Positions 17,666 through 26,231 of a DNA stretch of 64,000 nucleotides are shown one piece after another. The notes below the pieces were generated by a model. That model had not been told where the DNA came from and searched no databases. It was given only the letters and a program-made list of their open reading frames with translations. Position 1 is the first letter of the stretch, and every line of letters begins with the position of its first letter. A program made the translations under genes and the position numbers. Source of the DNA: Reinekea blandensis MED297 (GTDB lineage: Bacteria; Pseudomonadota; Gammaproteobacteria; Pseudomonadales; Natronospirillaceae); assembly GCF_000153185.1 (NCBI RefSeq), contig NZ_CH724149.1:448789-512788 (forward strand), written 5' to 3'.

Positions 17666-20539
17666 TCACGCCTCCTTCGACTTCAGTTGGTATACACCTT
17701 CAGCGTCAATCGCCTGTAGTGCCTGTTGAGCCAGCGTTGCAGATTCGGCTTTGCTGGCCTGACGAATGGCCGCTTTCACCATCGGAATCGCTTTCGACGA
17801 CATGCTCAGTTCTTTCACACCCAAGCCCATCAGCAGAGTCGCTGCAAACGGATCGGCAGCCAGTTCACCGCAAACGCCCACCCAGATGTTGTTTCGTTCG
17901 GCGGCTTTCACGGTCAGATCGATCAATCGCAAAATCGACGGATGAATCGGATCGGCCTGGCGGGACAGCTTGGCGTGACCGCGGTCAACCGCCAGCGTGT
18001 ATTGCGTCAGGTCGTTGGTGCCAATGGAGAAGAAATCGAGCTCTGGTGCGAAGACGTCGGCCATCAATGCGGCGCTGGGCACTTCGATCATCATGCCGAT
18101 TTCGCATTGAACGTCCGGATAATCGGCAGCCACTTCTTCATAGATGGCGCGAATCTTCCGCCATTCCTGAATGTCGCTAATCATCGGGAACATGATACGG
18201 ATCGGGCCGGAACGCGCCGCTTCGAGCAGTGCTTTCAACTGACGTTTCAGCAGGTCCGGGCGCATCAGTGACAGTCGCGCACCGCGAACACCGAGGAACG
18301 GGTTTTCTTCATCGTCCATCGCCAGATAGGGCAGTGGCTTGTCACCGCCGACATCCAGCGTGCGCACAATGAGTGGGAAGTCGGTATTGCCCAGACGCTC
18401 ACGCGCTGACTTATATTCCGCAACCTGTTGGGCGTGCGTTGGCTCTTTGGTGTGCGCCATATAAAGAAACTCAGAGCGGAACAGGCCGATGCCTTCCGCG
18501 CCTTGCGCGAGAATTTTCTCAACGTCGCTGGCGCTGGAAATGTTGGCGACCACCTCCATGCGTACACCGTCCTGACTGATGGCCGGATCAAACCGTTTGG
18601 CAAAGGCTTCGGCTTGTTGTTGCTTGCGACGATCTATCTCAACACGAGCCTGCTCCAGAGACTCGTCAGAATCCGCCACGGTCAGCAGTCGATTATCGCA
18701 GTCGACAATCACCGGCGTGCCATCGGTCAGCGTCAGTGCTTGCTCACCACAACCCACCAGCAATGGAATGCCCGCGGCTCGAGCCAGAATGGCTGCGTGC
18801 GACGTGGTGCCGCCTTTGGCGGTGACGATGGCCTGCACAATGGCCGGGTCAAACTCGGCAACCTGCGACGGGCTGATTTCTTCACACAAAAGAATGTGCG
18901 GTTCGTCAGCGGCTTGAGTGGATTGACCGCTGAGAATCAGCATCAACTGATAACCCAGATCTTTAAAGTCGTCAGCACGTTCGGCCAGCATTGGGTCGCT
19001 GCTCAGCGACAGTTGATCGGCCAGTGACTGATAGGTCGCTGTCCAGGCGGCTTCAGCACTGCGACCCTGTCGAATAGCATTGCGGGTGCCGTCGACCAGT
19101 TCCGGATCGTTCAGCAGTTCCAGATGCATGGCCAGAATTTTGGTTTTGGTGCTGTCGTTGGTAGCGTCCAGTCGTGCGGAGACCTGGGTCATCAACTGAT
19201 CCAGCGCTTGTTCGAACCGGTCCAGTTCGGTCGTGGTGTCCTGGCCGTGTTCACTGAAGTTGAACGACAGGCGTTCCAGTTTCAGTATCCGACCGGCCGC
19301 CATGCCCGGTGCACCGGTCATGCCCGTCAGTTCGTCGCCGGCTTCGAGTGGACGGACTTCCGCGGCTTCGTTCAGATCCAATTCTGGTGCGCTGTCTTCG
19401 TCGAGTTCAGGCAATGGCATCACCGGATCACCCAGGCCTTGGGTAACGGCAGACGATAATTGCTGCAGAATCGGGTTGGAATCATCGGTGCCGGTGACGG
19501 TAAAGCGCAGACTGTGGCCGTGTGCCGCGCCCAGGCTGATCAACCGGGCAACACTGGTGCCCTGAACGGCCATGCCATCGCCACTGAGGTTAGTGACCCA
19601 AACATCGGCCTTAAAGGATTTAATCAGTTTGGCTAACTGTGCGGCCGGACGGGCGTGTAAGCCGTGTTCAATCGGCAGGCGAAGTTCAATGCTGTCGCCT
19701 TCAATCGGCATCTGACGCAGCAAGTCCGCTAAGGTCGAACCGGATGCGGCTTGAGTGAGTTGTGGCAACTGATGATCACGCTTCATCTGCAGCAGTCGGT
19801 CATAGAGTGCTTTGTGCGAACGACCCTGAGTGGAAATCGCCAGCAGCAGGTTGAAGTCGGCACTTTGAGCGGCCTGTTCCGGAACCACAGCGGCAACGCC
19901 GGGCGTGGATTGTTCAGTCAGTTCGGTCAGCAGCCATACCCCACCACCGAAGTTCAGTGGTTCTTGTGTCATCAGCGACAGCTGTTCGGCCTGGCTGACG
20001 TAACCATTGGCGACCATGATGCCGGCGGCCAAGGCTTTGGCTTCATGCACACCGGTCACCGAGGCATCCAAGCGCATGGCTTTCGCATCAATGTTTAATT
20101 TAGGTTCGAGTTTTTCGCCTTTGAGAATCTGAATCACGTCATCGGGCGATGGCGTGGTGTGCAGTTGGTTTGAGAGATCGTCGTCCATGATCACATGGGT
20201 CAACTGACGCAGCACGGTGAGGTGTTCATCTGACTTGGCGGCGATACCAATGACGGTGTGTGCAATCTGGCCGTCACCCCAATCGAGACCGTCATCAAAG
20301 CGCAGTACCTTGATACCCGTTTGTTTCACTTCATCGCGGGTTTCGGGTGTGCCATGCGGAATGGCGATGCCATTACCCAGGAATGTGGAGGTTTGCGTTT
20401 CACGGGTCCGCATGCCCTCCAGATAGGCGGGTGTCACCAATCCCGAGGCGACCATGTCATCGACCATGAGGGCGATGGCCTCGTCTTTGTCCTTCGCCTC
20501 CGCACTCAGGCGGATGTCGGTGGGTTTCAGTTCGAGCAT
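17666..20539 (-). CDS. fruB: fused fructose PTS phosphoryl carrier: IIA-(IIA')-HPr-EI
   Basis: The start is ATG 20539, which follows AGGAG; an upstream in-frame start at 20563 is ignored. The 957-residue protein carries the whole soluble phosphate relay: IIA-Fru with H62 in GIAIPHGTPE, a second diverged IIA-like segment (about 150-270), HPr (about 283-370) with H295 in EHGLHARPAA, and enzyme I (about 400-957) with H581 in GGTTSHAAILARAAG and the PEP-binding RSEFLYM and GTNDLTQYT motifs. It takes phosphate from PEP and delivers it to FruA, so fructose uptake needs no separate EI or HPr. First gene of the operon, directly behind two FruR-like operators. Confidence 0.96.
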   Translation of the reverse strand: MLELKPTDIRLSAEAKDKDEAIALMVDDMVASGLVTPAYLEGMRTRETQTSTFLGNGIAIPHGTPETRDEVKQTGIKVLRFDDGLDWGDGQIAHTVIGIAAKSDEHLTVLRQLTHVIMDDDLSNQLHTTPSPDDVIQILKGEKLEPKLNIDAKAMRLDASVTGVHEAKALAAGIMVANGYVSQAEQLSLMTQEPLNFGGGVWLLTELTEQSTPGVAAVVPEQAAQSADFNLLLAISTQGRSHKALYDRLLQMKRDHQLPQLTQAASGSTLADLLRQMPIEGDSIELRLPIEHGLHARPAAQLAKLIKSFKADVWVTNLSGDGMAVQGTSVARLISLGAAHGHSLRFTVTGTDDSNPILQQLSSAVTQGLGDPVMPLPELDEDSAPELDLNEAAEVRPLEAGDELTGMTGAPGMAAGRILKLERLSFNFSEHGQDTTTELDRFEQALDQLMTQVSARLDATNDSTKTKILAMHLELLNDPELVDGTRNAIRQGRSAEAAWTATYQSLADQLSLSSDPMLAERADDFKDLGYQLMLILSGQSTQAADEPHILLCEEISPSQVAEFDPAIVQAIVTAKGGTTSHAAILARAAGIPLLVGCGEQALTLTDGTPVIVDCDNRLLTVADSDESLEQARVEIDRRKQQQAEAFAKRFDPAISQDGVRMEVVANISSASDVEKILAQGAEGIGLFRSEFLYMAHTKEPTHAQQVAEYKSARERLGNTDFPLIVRTLDVGGDKPLPYLAMDDEENPFLGVRGARLSLMRPDLLKRQLKALLEAARSGPIRIMFPMISDIQEWRKIRAIYEEVAADYPDVQCEIGMMIEVPSAALMADVFAPELDFFSIGTNDLTQYTLAVDRGHAKLSRQADPIHPSILRLIDLTVKAAERNNIWVGVCGELAADPFAATLLMGLGVKELSMSSKAIPMVKAAIRQASKAESATLAQQALQAIDAEGVYQLKSKEA

Positions 20540-20565
20540 CGGATCGATCTCCTGCTGTAACATTT

Positions 20566-20602
20566 GCTAAATCGGTTTAGCACAATACTGAAACGGTTCA
20601 GC
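20566..20602. promoter_or_regulatory. paired FruR/Cra-type operators in the fruB promoter
   Basis: Two LacI-family dyads are present: GCTAAATCGGTTTAGC (20566-20581) and CTGAAACGGTTCAG (20588-20601). The centres are 21 bp apart, two turns of the helix, so two dimers would bind the same face. Both resemble the enterobacterial Cra site TGAAWCGNTTNA. The second lies where the fruB promoter spacer would be (TTGCAT at about 20610 on the minus strand as possible -35), and the first near +1, a repressing position. Confidence 0.75.
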
Positions 20603-20720
20603 AGGTGATGCAAGCGATAATTTATTACAAAGTGTTGTGATCAATGTTCGAATCGGTCAAAAAATGATCTGGATCAGAAAAAACGGCCTGAAATGGCTAA
20701 GATCTCACCAAATTTGCAAA

Positions 20721-20736
20721 GCTGAATGCATTCAGC
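20721..20736. promoter_or_regulatory. perfect 16-bp palindrome before fruR, candidate autoregulatory operator
   Basis: GCTGAATGCATTCAGC is fully self-complementary, has the GCTGAA outer half-sites of the fruB operators, and lies 45 bp before the fruR start, just upstream of a TACAAT -10-like box (20748-20753). The centre is GC rather than the usual CG. Binding here would block fruR transcription. Confidence 0.6.
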
Positions 20737-20781
20737 AAGAAACATAGTACAATGGCATGACGTTAATTTTTGAGGTTCTCT

Positions 20782-21780
20782 GTGAAAATCGCCGATATCG
20801 CCCGTTTGGCTGGAGTTTCAAAAGCCACTGTCTCCAGCGTGCTGAACGGTAAGGCTGAACAATACCGCATCAGCCAGAAGACTCAGGAAAAAGTGTTTAA
20901 GGTTGTTCGCGAACACGATTACCAGCCAAACCATTCGGCGGCGTCCCTTCGCAGTGGTAAAAGTCATTCCATCGGACTGATTGTGCCGGACTTTGAAAAC
21001 CGCTCTTACCTGCGTATTGCCAAACGGCTGGAGGCCTTAGCCCGCGCCGAAGGCTATCAGCTCATTATTGCCTCGTCGGACGATCAACCGGAGACCGAAC
21101 TCGAAAGTGCCCGTACCTTGGTGTCGCGTGGAGTCGATGCCTTATTGGTGTCAACCAGCCTGACCGATTCGAGCGATTACCTGTCCATACTGAATCGGGG
21201 CACGCCGGTGATCGCCATCGACCGGGGATTGAGTGATCAGTTCTCGAACGTCATATCGGACGACTATCAGGGAGCGTTGCAACTGACCAACGCGTTGCCG
21301 CTGGCCAACCTGAACTCGGTGGTTCTGATCGGCGCTTTGCCTCAGTTAAGCGTGAGCCAGGAGCGTGAACGCGGTTTTCGTGCGGCGGTTTCCGGGCAGA
21401 CCCGATTGATTCCATCCATCTATTATGGCGAACGCTTCGACCTGGAGTCCGGCATGGCGCAGTTCCGTAACGCGATTGCCGATCACGATGGCTTGCCCGA
21501 TGCGGTCATTACCACCTCGTACGCCTTAATGGAGGGCGTGATTGAAGTGTTGCAGTCGGACTTTCGTGAAGCTTTATTTCAGTCGCCGGTCTGTGCGTTA
21601 GGGACATTCGGGAACAGTCGCTTACTGGACTTCCTGCCGATGCCGGTGGTCTCACTTCCGCAGCAGTACGAACAGATTGCCGAAGCGGCCTGGAGCCTAG
21701 CACGGCAGGCCATTGAGTCCAGTTACCAGCCGCAGAAAGTGATCATCCGCCGGAAACTGAATCGTCGTGGGGTGGCGTAA
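20782..21780 (+). CDS. fruR: FruR/Cra-like LacI-family regulator
   Basis: The GTG at 20782 is chosen because it follows a TGAGGT site and gives the family N-terminus (VKIADIARLAGVSKATVSSVLNG); the TTG at 20770 adds four odd residues. The helix-turn-helix and hinge cover residues 1-60 and the sugar-binding core 61-332. Divergent from fruBKA, it most likely represses the operon until fructose 1-phosphate accumulates. The last 43 bp (VIIRRKLNRRGVA and stop) are repeated at 22942-22984, so this 3' end appears to have been rebuilt by an insertion. Confidence 0.93.
   Translation: MKIADIARLAGVSKATVSSVLNGKAEQYRISQKTQEKVFKVVREHDYQPNHSAASLRSGKSHSIGLIVPDFENRSYLRIAKRLEALARAEGYQLIIASSDDQPETELESARTLVSRGVDALLVSTSLTDSSDYLSILNRGTPVIAIDRGLSDQFSNVISDDYQGALQLTNALPLANLNSVVLIGALPQLSVSQERERGFRAAVSGQTRLIPSIYYGERFDLESGMAQFRNAIADHDGLPDAVITTSYALMEGVIEVLQSDFREALFQSPVCALGTFGNSRLLDFLPMPVVSLPQQYEQIAEAAWSLARQAIESSYQPQKVIIRRKLNRRGVA
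21738..21780 (+). repeat. direct repeat, copy A: 3' end of fruR
   Basis: The last 13 codons and the stop of fruR recur 1.2 kb downstream with two mismatches in 43 bp. Both mismatches are silent (CGG/CGA for Arg, GCG/GCA for Ala). This is the left edge of the AT-rich islet. Confidence 0.9.
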
Positions 21781-21947
21781 ATACAGGGTCAGTCCACACT
21801 CATTCTCTGACAATAGTTGGTTGTAATCCGGTTCCGGTTTTAGATGTGTGGGTGCTTCATATTAACGATGATGCTTTAAGTCACGTTATGTTTTGTCCTG
21901 GTGATTTTGCTGAGATAGTTGTTGTTGAACCTTGGTTTCCTTTCTGA
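21777..21947 (+). pseudogene. startless open stretch, possible C-terminal gene fragment
   Basis: A frame open from GTA at 21777 to TGA at 21945-21947 encodes about 56 residues, the last 40 of which look protein-like (DVWVLHINDDALSHVMFCPG followed by an acidic-aromatic end). There is no start codon with a ribosome binding site. It could be the tail of a gene truncated at the left edge of the islet. I recognise no family. The remaining bases to 22035 hold only the presumed promoter of the next gene. Confidence 0.3.
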
Positions 21948-22035
21948 TTGTTCGATCACAGTTTTTTACATCGGTTGTAGAGTCAATAAAGTAGCTTGAG
22001 TAACCTGATACTTCACTTTTGTGAAAGGGAACATT

Positions 22036-22353
22036 ATGTCTCAAAGGGAAGAAGTAAGAGAGATTGTCAACGCGTTGTATGATGCTGCTGGCATTAAATA
22101 TAAATATCGCGGGGAGGTAACAGAGTTAACCGCTGAAGTTATGGGTAGAATGCTCTCTGAAATTAGATCTTGCACGAGCGCCCTAAACTGGGTTCCCCGT
22201 CCGACTGGAGGTAAAGCGACCATTTCTTGGATTGTTAGAAATCTGGGCAGTTCATTTACAAGGGAACTGAAAAAGAAAAGTATCTCGCTAACTTGTGGGC
22301 GAAGAGTGCTCTTAGGTTTAAGAGCTGAATTAGAGTTATCAGGGATGATGTAA
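22036..22353 (+). CDS. hypothetical protein, 105 aa, in fruR islet
   Basis: ATG at 22036 follows AAAGGGA. The product is helical and basic near its C-terminus (FTRELKKKSISLTCGRR), with no signal peptide, membrane span or recognisable motif. A central WVPRPTGGKATISWIV stretch is the most distinctive part. The stop overlaps the next start (taATG at 22351-22355), so translation of the two genes is coupled. In an islet of this kind a cytoplasmic partner of the following lipoprotein is possible, but no function can be assigned. Confidence 0.6.
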   Translation: MSQREEVREIVNALYDAAGIKYKYRGEVTELTAEVMGRMLSEIRSCTSALNWVPRPTGGKATISWIVRNLGSSFTRELKKKSISLTCGRRVLLGLRAELELSGMM

Positions 22354-22901
22354 TGAATTCGATGTTAAAACTTGTAAGTTTCTTCTTAGTTATTAGTGCG
22401 TTGAGTAGCTGTGTACACATGCATAGTTCTTCAGGCGATTCAGACATTTCTCTTGTTGTAGATCCTTTTGTTTTTCGAATTGACAGCCAAGATAGGCCAG
22501 TAATAGAAGTGCTTAGTTTTACCGGCTCACTTGCTGGTGCGAACGTTACCGTTGGAGAGAACAACGAGGTTGGCTTTGGTTTGAGCAAAACTCTGCCAAC
22601 TGGTTTATTTGCTAATGGTCCAGTTCAACTAGGAATGAAAAATCGAGAGTTTCTGGAATCGCTACTTGATGGCAGCAATGGTTCGGAGACCTTATCGAAG
22701 TATCGTCAGGCGCTGGGGGTAAGTAACGCTAACGAGATTTTGCAGTACGTGAAAGGTGATTGGCTATTTATCTTGCTTTCAACTGAACTGGGTCCCGTTG
22801 CCTACGGTGCGACAAATAACTATGACTTAGTTTTTCAAATCAATCATAACGAAAGTTTTGCTGCTCTTGATGAGCTGATCGAAGAAGCCTCGCTAAAATA
22901 A
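22353..22901 (+). CDS. hypothetical lipoprotein in fruR islet
   Basis: The 182-residue product begins with a signal peptide ending in a lipobox (ALSSC, C20), so it should be lipid-anchored. The rest is soluble with no motif I know; GLSKTLPTGLF and LLDGSNGSETLSKYRQALG are its clearest segments. Its start overlaps the previous stop. Base composition is clearly more AT-rich than that of fruR and the SulP gene on either side, in line with acquisition by transfer. Function unknown. Confidence 0.65.
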   Translation: MNSMLKLVSFFLVISALSSCVHMHSSSGDSDISLVVDPFVFRIDSQDRPVIEVLSFTGSLAGANVTVGENNEVGFGLSKTLPTGLFANGPVQLGMKNREFLESLLDGSNGSETLSKYRQALGVSNANEILQYVKGDWLFILLSTELGPVAYGATNNYDLVFQINHNESFAALDELIEEASLK

Positions 22902-22941
22902 CACTGGTTCAACGTATCGAATCAAGCGATTAACCACCGAG

Positions 22942-22984
22942 AGTGATCATCCGCCGAAAACTGAATCGTCGTGGGGTGGCATAA
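22942..22984 (+). repeat. direct repeat, copy B: displaced fruR 3' end
   Basis: Copy B of the 43-bp repeat still spells VIIRRKLNRRGVA-stop in one frame but is preceded in that frame by a TAA nine bases upstream (22931-22933), so it is not expressed. It lies 30 bp before the end of the convergent SulP gene, the place where the original fruR end would be expected. Confidence 0.9.
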
Positions 22985-23014
22985 GCGCGCACGTCCACGA
23001 CATTTACATCCGGG

Positions 23015-24766
23015 TCAAACGCTTTTCGGGGTCGATGCGGCCGTTTCAGACGGCAGCGCTTCCAACGCATCGTGTAACGTCGAAAACACGACGCAGCGAT
23101 CTCCTTCCGGTTCAAACCCGGCTTTCGCCAATGTTTTCAGTGGCTGGAACTGGAAGTCGGCCAGATACAGCCGGGTGTTATTGCTCATGCAGGCTTGTCG
23201 GAAACGGGTGAGGGCGGCGAGGCCGCCGGCATCAAGCACTGGCACGCCATCCATATACAACACCAGTCCGTCCTGATCGTTACACTGCGCGGCTAAATCC
23301 CCAAAGACACGATCGGCCGCGGCAAAAAACAACGGTCCGTTGATTTTAAAGACTTTCCAGTTCGCCGGAACGGGTGTGGGCAACAGTCGGCGGTTGTCGC
23401 TGATGTCTTTGACTTTGGTCATGTCGGCCATGTTTTTCATGAACAGCAAACTGGCGAGGACAATCCCGGCGGTGATGGCAATGACCATGTCGAAAAATAC
23501 CGTCAGTGACAGACACACACCAAAAACAACGATGTCCGGCCCCGGTGACTTTTTCAGAAAATGTTTGGCCTTCGGTGCTTCGCTCATGTTCCAGGCGACC
23601 AGCATTAACAACGCAGCCATAGACGCCATGGGCAAATACCCCAACCAGCGTGACAGCACCACCAGGGCCACCAAGACCACGAGTGCATGAATCATCGCGG
23701 CAATCGGCGTGACGGCTCCGGCTTTGACGTTTGCAGCCGAGCGGGCGATGGCGGCGGTGGCGGTAATACCACCAAAAAACGGGGTGATGACATTGCCGAT
23801 GCCCTGGCCCATCAGCTCACTGTTGGCGCTGTGTTTTTTACCGGTCATACCATCGAGCACGACCGCACAAAGCAGCGATTCAATCGCCCCCAACATGGCA
23901 ATGGCAAAGGCCGCTGAGAGTAGATCCTGTATCACATCCCATTGCAGAGTCAGGGTGGGATCTCCGCTCTGACTGCGCAGCCACGGCCATTCAAAGGAAG
24001 GCAAAACCGGTGGAATACCCGCCAGAACAAGCCCCTCATCTGTGACAAACTCAAAGGTGGAAGCAATGGTGGCGACGTCCGTCCCCATTTGGTTCAGCAC
24101 CAGAGCGGAAAGCGTCCCGACCAGCACCGCGGGCAAATGCGCGGGGATCGGCAGGCGTAAACGTGGCCACAGCAACAGAGTGAGCAGAGTGATGGAACCA
24201 ACAATCACGCTTCCTGTAGCGGCCGTCGGTAAGTGCTGCACGATAGCGTGGATCTTGCCGACAAAATGCTCAGGCATCTCATCAATGGTTAACCCCAAAA
24301 AGTCTTTTAACTGCAAACTGGCAATGACAATGGCTATCCCACCGGTAAAGCCCAGCGTGACCGACTCAGGAATGTATTCGATGTAGCGGCCCAGGCGCAG
24401 AGTAGCCATCAGCATCTGCATGAGCCCGGCCAATACCGTGGCAATCAATAGCCCGGCCAAGCCGTACTGTTGTGTGACCGGATAGAGAATGACGACAAAA
24501 GCCGCTGTTGGCCCGGAAATGCTGAAGCGTGACCCACCCAGCAAGGGAATCAGGAACCCGGCAATAAACGCACTGTACAGACCGTATTGCGGGCTGACGC
24601 CACTGGCGATGGCCAACGCCATGGATAGCGGTATGGCGATAATCCCGACCGTTAACCCGGCAATCAGGTCTTTAAACAGGGTCGAGCGGTTGTAGGCCGT
24701 TTCGGCCAACGACTCGCGCAGTGCGTGGGCCAGTTGCAGGGAGAACAGATGACGACGATGGGCCAT
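23015..24766 (-). CDS. SulP/SLC26-family anion transporter with STAS domain
   Basis: The 583-residue product has the SLC26 signature near its N-terminus (LTVGIIAIPLSMALAIASGV, PQYGLYSAFIAGF) and GGSRFSISGPTAAFVVIL. About 12-14 membrane spans fill residues 25-430; the cytoplasmic STAS domain covers about 450-560 (FKINGPLFFAAADRV, LYMDGVPVLDAGGLAALT). Members carry sulfate, bicarbonate or dicarboxylates; without carbonic anhydrase or sulfur genes nearby the substrate is open. ATG 24766 fits an AGAAGG site better than the TTG at 24775. It is convergent with fruR and stops next to the islet. Confidence 0.92.
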   Translation of the reverse strand: MAHRRHLFSLQLAHALRESLAETAYNRSTLFKDLIAGLTVGIIAIPLSMALAIASGVSPQYGLYSAFIAGFLIPLLGGSRFSISGPTAAFVVILYPVTQQYGLAGLLIATVLAGLMQMLMATLRLGRYIEYIPESVTLGFTGGIAIVIASLQLKDFLGLTIDEMPEHFVGKIHAIVQHLPTAATGSVIVGSITLLTLLLWPRLRLPIPAHLPAVLVGTLSALVLNQMGTDVATIASTFEFVTDEGLVLAGIPPVLPSFEWPWLRSQSGDPTLTLQWDVIQDLLSAAFAIAMLGAIESLLCAVVLDGMTGKKHSANSELMGQGIGNVITPFFGGITATAAIARSAANVKAGAVTPIAAMIHALVVLVALVVLSRWLGYLPMASMAALLMLVAWNMSEAPKAKHFLKKSPGPDIVVFGVCLSLTVFFDMVIAITAGIVLASLLFMKNMADMTKVKDISDNRRLLPTPVPANWKVFKINGPLFFAAADRVFGDLAAQCNDQDGLVLYMDGVPVLDAGGLAALTRFRQACMSNNTRLYLADFQFQPLKTLAKAGFEPEGDRCVVFSTLHDALEALPSETAASTPKSV

Positions 24767-24949
24767 GGTGGGCAAAACCTTCTGCTGGGGCGGGAACGGT
24801 GCTCATTGTGCGTTTATATTAGGAAAATACAATGTTAATTTGCAGTCGAGTTGATGTGGGTTTGGATATTCAATCGCCGGGCCAGTTATTGTGATCCTCG
24901 CTTAACGAATGCTAGAGTGACCGCCTTTAATCGAAGAGTCACGCTAGAG

Positions 24950-25384
24950 ATGACAGTGATTGACCCTCCGTCTACTGCGTCGTTGACCGTTCATGACGTG
25001 CTCGAAGCACTCAAGCAATCCTGGTCATCAGCGACCACCGAAGAGCCTGAAAACTGGACTCCCGATAATCTCAGTCGCGGTCAATGCGGTATTTCATCGC
25101 TGATTATCCACGACTACTTCGCCGGGCGTTTGGTGCTGTGGAAAGTGTTTGTCGGTGACCAACAGGTCGGTTTTCATTATTCGAACGAATTGCCTGATGG
25201 TACCGCGTTTGACGCAACGGGCGATCAGTTTTGGCCAGAAGAGGTACTTCGCGAGCCGACTGTGTTGGAACGGCCCTGTCGCTTACCCAAGGTAGGTGCA
25301 GATCGGTATCTCATCCTATCGAAACGGGTTCGTGACGTTTTGGCTAAAGTCAGCCGTGTCGTTGAGCATTACGATACCGATTGA
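24950..25384 (+). CDS. YunG-like family protein
   Basis: Starting at ATG 24950 the product is 144 residues. It matches the YunG family pattern: a conserved GQCGISSLIIHDYFAGRLV with a potential catalytic cysteine, then HYSNELPDGTAFDATGDQFW. This arrangement (Cys, His-Tyr, Asp) resembles a cysteine-peptidase or transglutaminase-like core, but no activity is established. Earlier in-frame starts add a non-conserved, arginine-rich leader. First of a run of short genes on the plus strand. Confidence 0.65.
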   Translation: MTVIDPPSTASLTVHDVLEALKQSWSSATTEEPENWTPDNLSRGQCGISSLIIHDYFAGRLVLWKVFVGDQQVGFHYSNELPDGTAFDATGDQFWPEEVLREPTVLERPCRLPKVGADRYLILSKRVRDVLAKVSRVVEHYDTD

Positions 25385-25427
25385 CTTCTTGTTAGATTGT
25401 TTACGTCAAGGTGAAAAGGAGCATTCA

Positions 25428-25748
25428 ATGGCGACCACTCGTTATCGTCAGGTACAGATCAACGGCGTAGACTTGTCCGTTCTCAAGTCCGATGGGAAAG
25501 ACGTCGATCATTGGGATCAGTCGGAGATTATGGAAGTGACGACTTCTGAAAGTTTCCTGACATTTATGCCAGGAAAAAAACAACCGATACTGGTGACAGC
25601 AACACCACCGAGCGATGAACAACTTGCGCAGGCGATTCAAAATCCGGGAAAAGGTGTTCATTGGTTCGGCAGGAAAGAAACAATTTCTCTGGTGTCATTC
25701 GGGGTGTTCTTGATAAGTGTCTTTGTCTTTTTTTTGATGATCGATTAA
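25428..25748 (+). CDS. hypothetical protein with C-terminal membrane anchor, 106 aa
   Basis: ATG at 25428 follows AAAAGGAG. About 80 soluble residues are followed by one hydrophobic segment (ISLVSFGVFLISVFVFFLMI) at the very C-terminus, so it is a tail-anchored inner membrane protein with its bulk in the cytoplasm. No motif is recognisable. The next gene starts 11 bp downstream, suggesting co-transcription. Confidence 0.6.
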   Translation: MATTRYRQVQINGVDLSVLKSDGKDVDHWDQSEIMEVTTSESFLTFMPGKKQPILVTATPPSDEQLAQAIQNPGKGVHWFGRKETISLVSFGVFLISVFVFFLMID

Positions 25749-25759
25749 GAGCCATTGTT

Positions 25760-26194
25760 ATGTGGACTGTGATCATTCCTGAAATCTGCAAACGCATTGA
25801 AAGCCTTGGCGTGAAGTATCACGTCGATGCGTCATCGTCGCTTTATGTCTATGGTTTGGACTTTGAGATGGACGATTTGGACATCACCGTGGAGTGGGGG
25901 AAAATCGGTCTTGTGCGGCAAGCATTTCTGCAGCATCAGCCCGAGGCGATATCCGGGACTGAACCTCAAAAGTTCACGTTTGTGTATCGACAGTACCTGA
26001 TTGATGTCATGTCCTATCAGAGCGAGTCGGGAATTGGGCTGGATAGCGAACGGATTCAGGTGAATTTCAGTGGTCACACGATCTGGTCCAAGACACCCTC
26101 TTTTTATCTTAACCGCATGCGTAAAGATCATCCCTTACGAACGTCGGCCTTTCGGTTTTTTAAACACCATCCGCTTAAAATAATAACTGAATAA
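25760..26194 (+). CDS. nucleotidyltransferase-fold-like protein, 144 aa
   Basis: ATG at 25760 opens a 144-residue frame. The segment SSLYVYGLDFEMDDLDITVEW resembles the G-x-x-x-D-x-D region of minimal nucleotidyltransferases such as the MNT and LinA/LinB-like groups, with acidic residues that could bind Mg. A short basic C-terminal region (YLNRMRKDHPLRTSAFRFF) follows. The assignment is from this motif alone and is moderate to weak. Its neighbours are a tail-anchored protein upstream and a rhomboid protease downstream; no HEPN partner gene is next to it, so a toxin-antitoxin role is not supported. Confidence 0.5.
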   Translation: MWTVIIPEICKRIESLGVKYHVDASSSLYVYGLDFEMDDLDITVEWGKIGLVRQAFLQHQPEAISGTEPQKFTFVYRQYLIDVMSYQSESGIGLDSERIQVNFSGHTIWSKTPSFYLNRMRKDHPLRTSAFRFFKHHPLKIITE

Positions 26195-26231
26195 GGCAGT
26201 ATGCCTCGAGCTAAAGCGGTTAAGGACTGGC

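Larger units (their letters stand above)
21781..22941. mobile_element. AT-rich islet inserted at the 3' end of fruR, bounded by a 43-bp direct repeat
   Basis: The 1161-bp segment lies between the two copies of the fruR 3' end and is visibly richer in A and T than its surroundings. It carries two small genes (22036 and 22353) plus a startless open stretch at its left end. No integrase or transposase is present, so it is either non-autonomous, a remnant, or a product of recombination with a diverged fruR allele. Restoring the host gene's end is typical of site-specific elements that use the 3' end of a gene. Confidence 0.65.

Noticed and set aside
20634-20652. CRP-like site (TGTGATCAATGTTCGA) between fruB and fruR
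   Set aside because: Only the left half-site matches; the right half is poor.
25760-26194. MNT/HEPN-type toxin-antitoxin pair
   Set aside because: The nucleotidyltransferase-like motif is suggestive, but no HEPN partner is adjacent.
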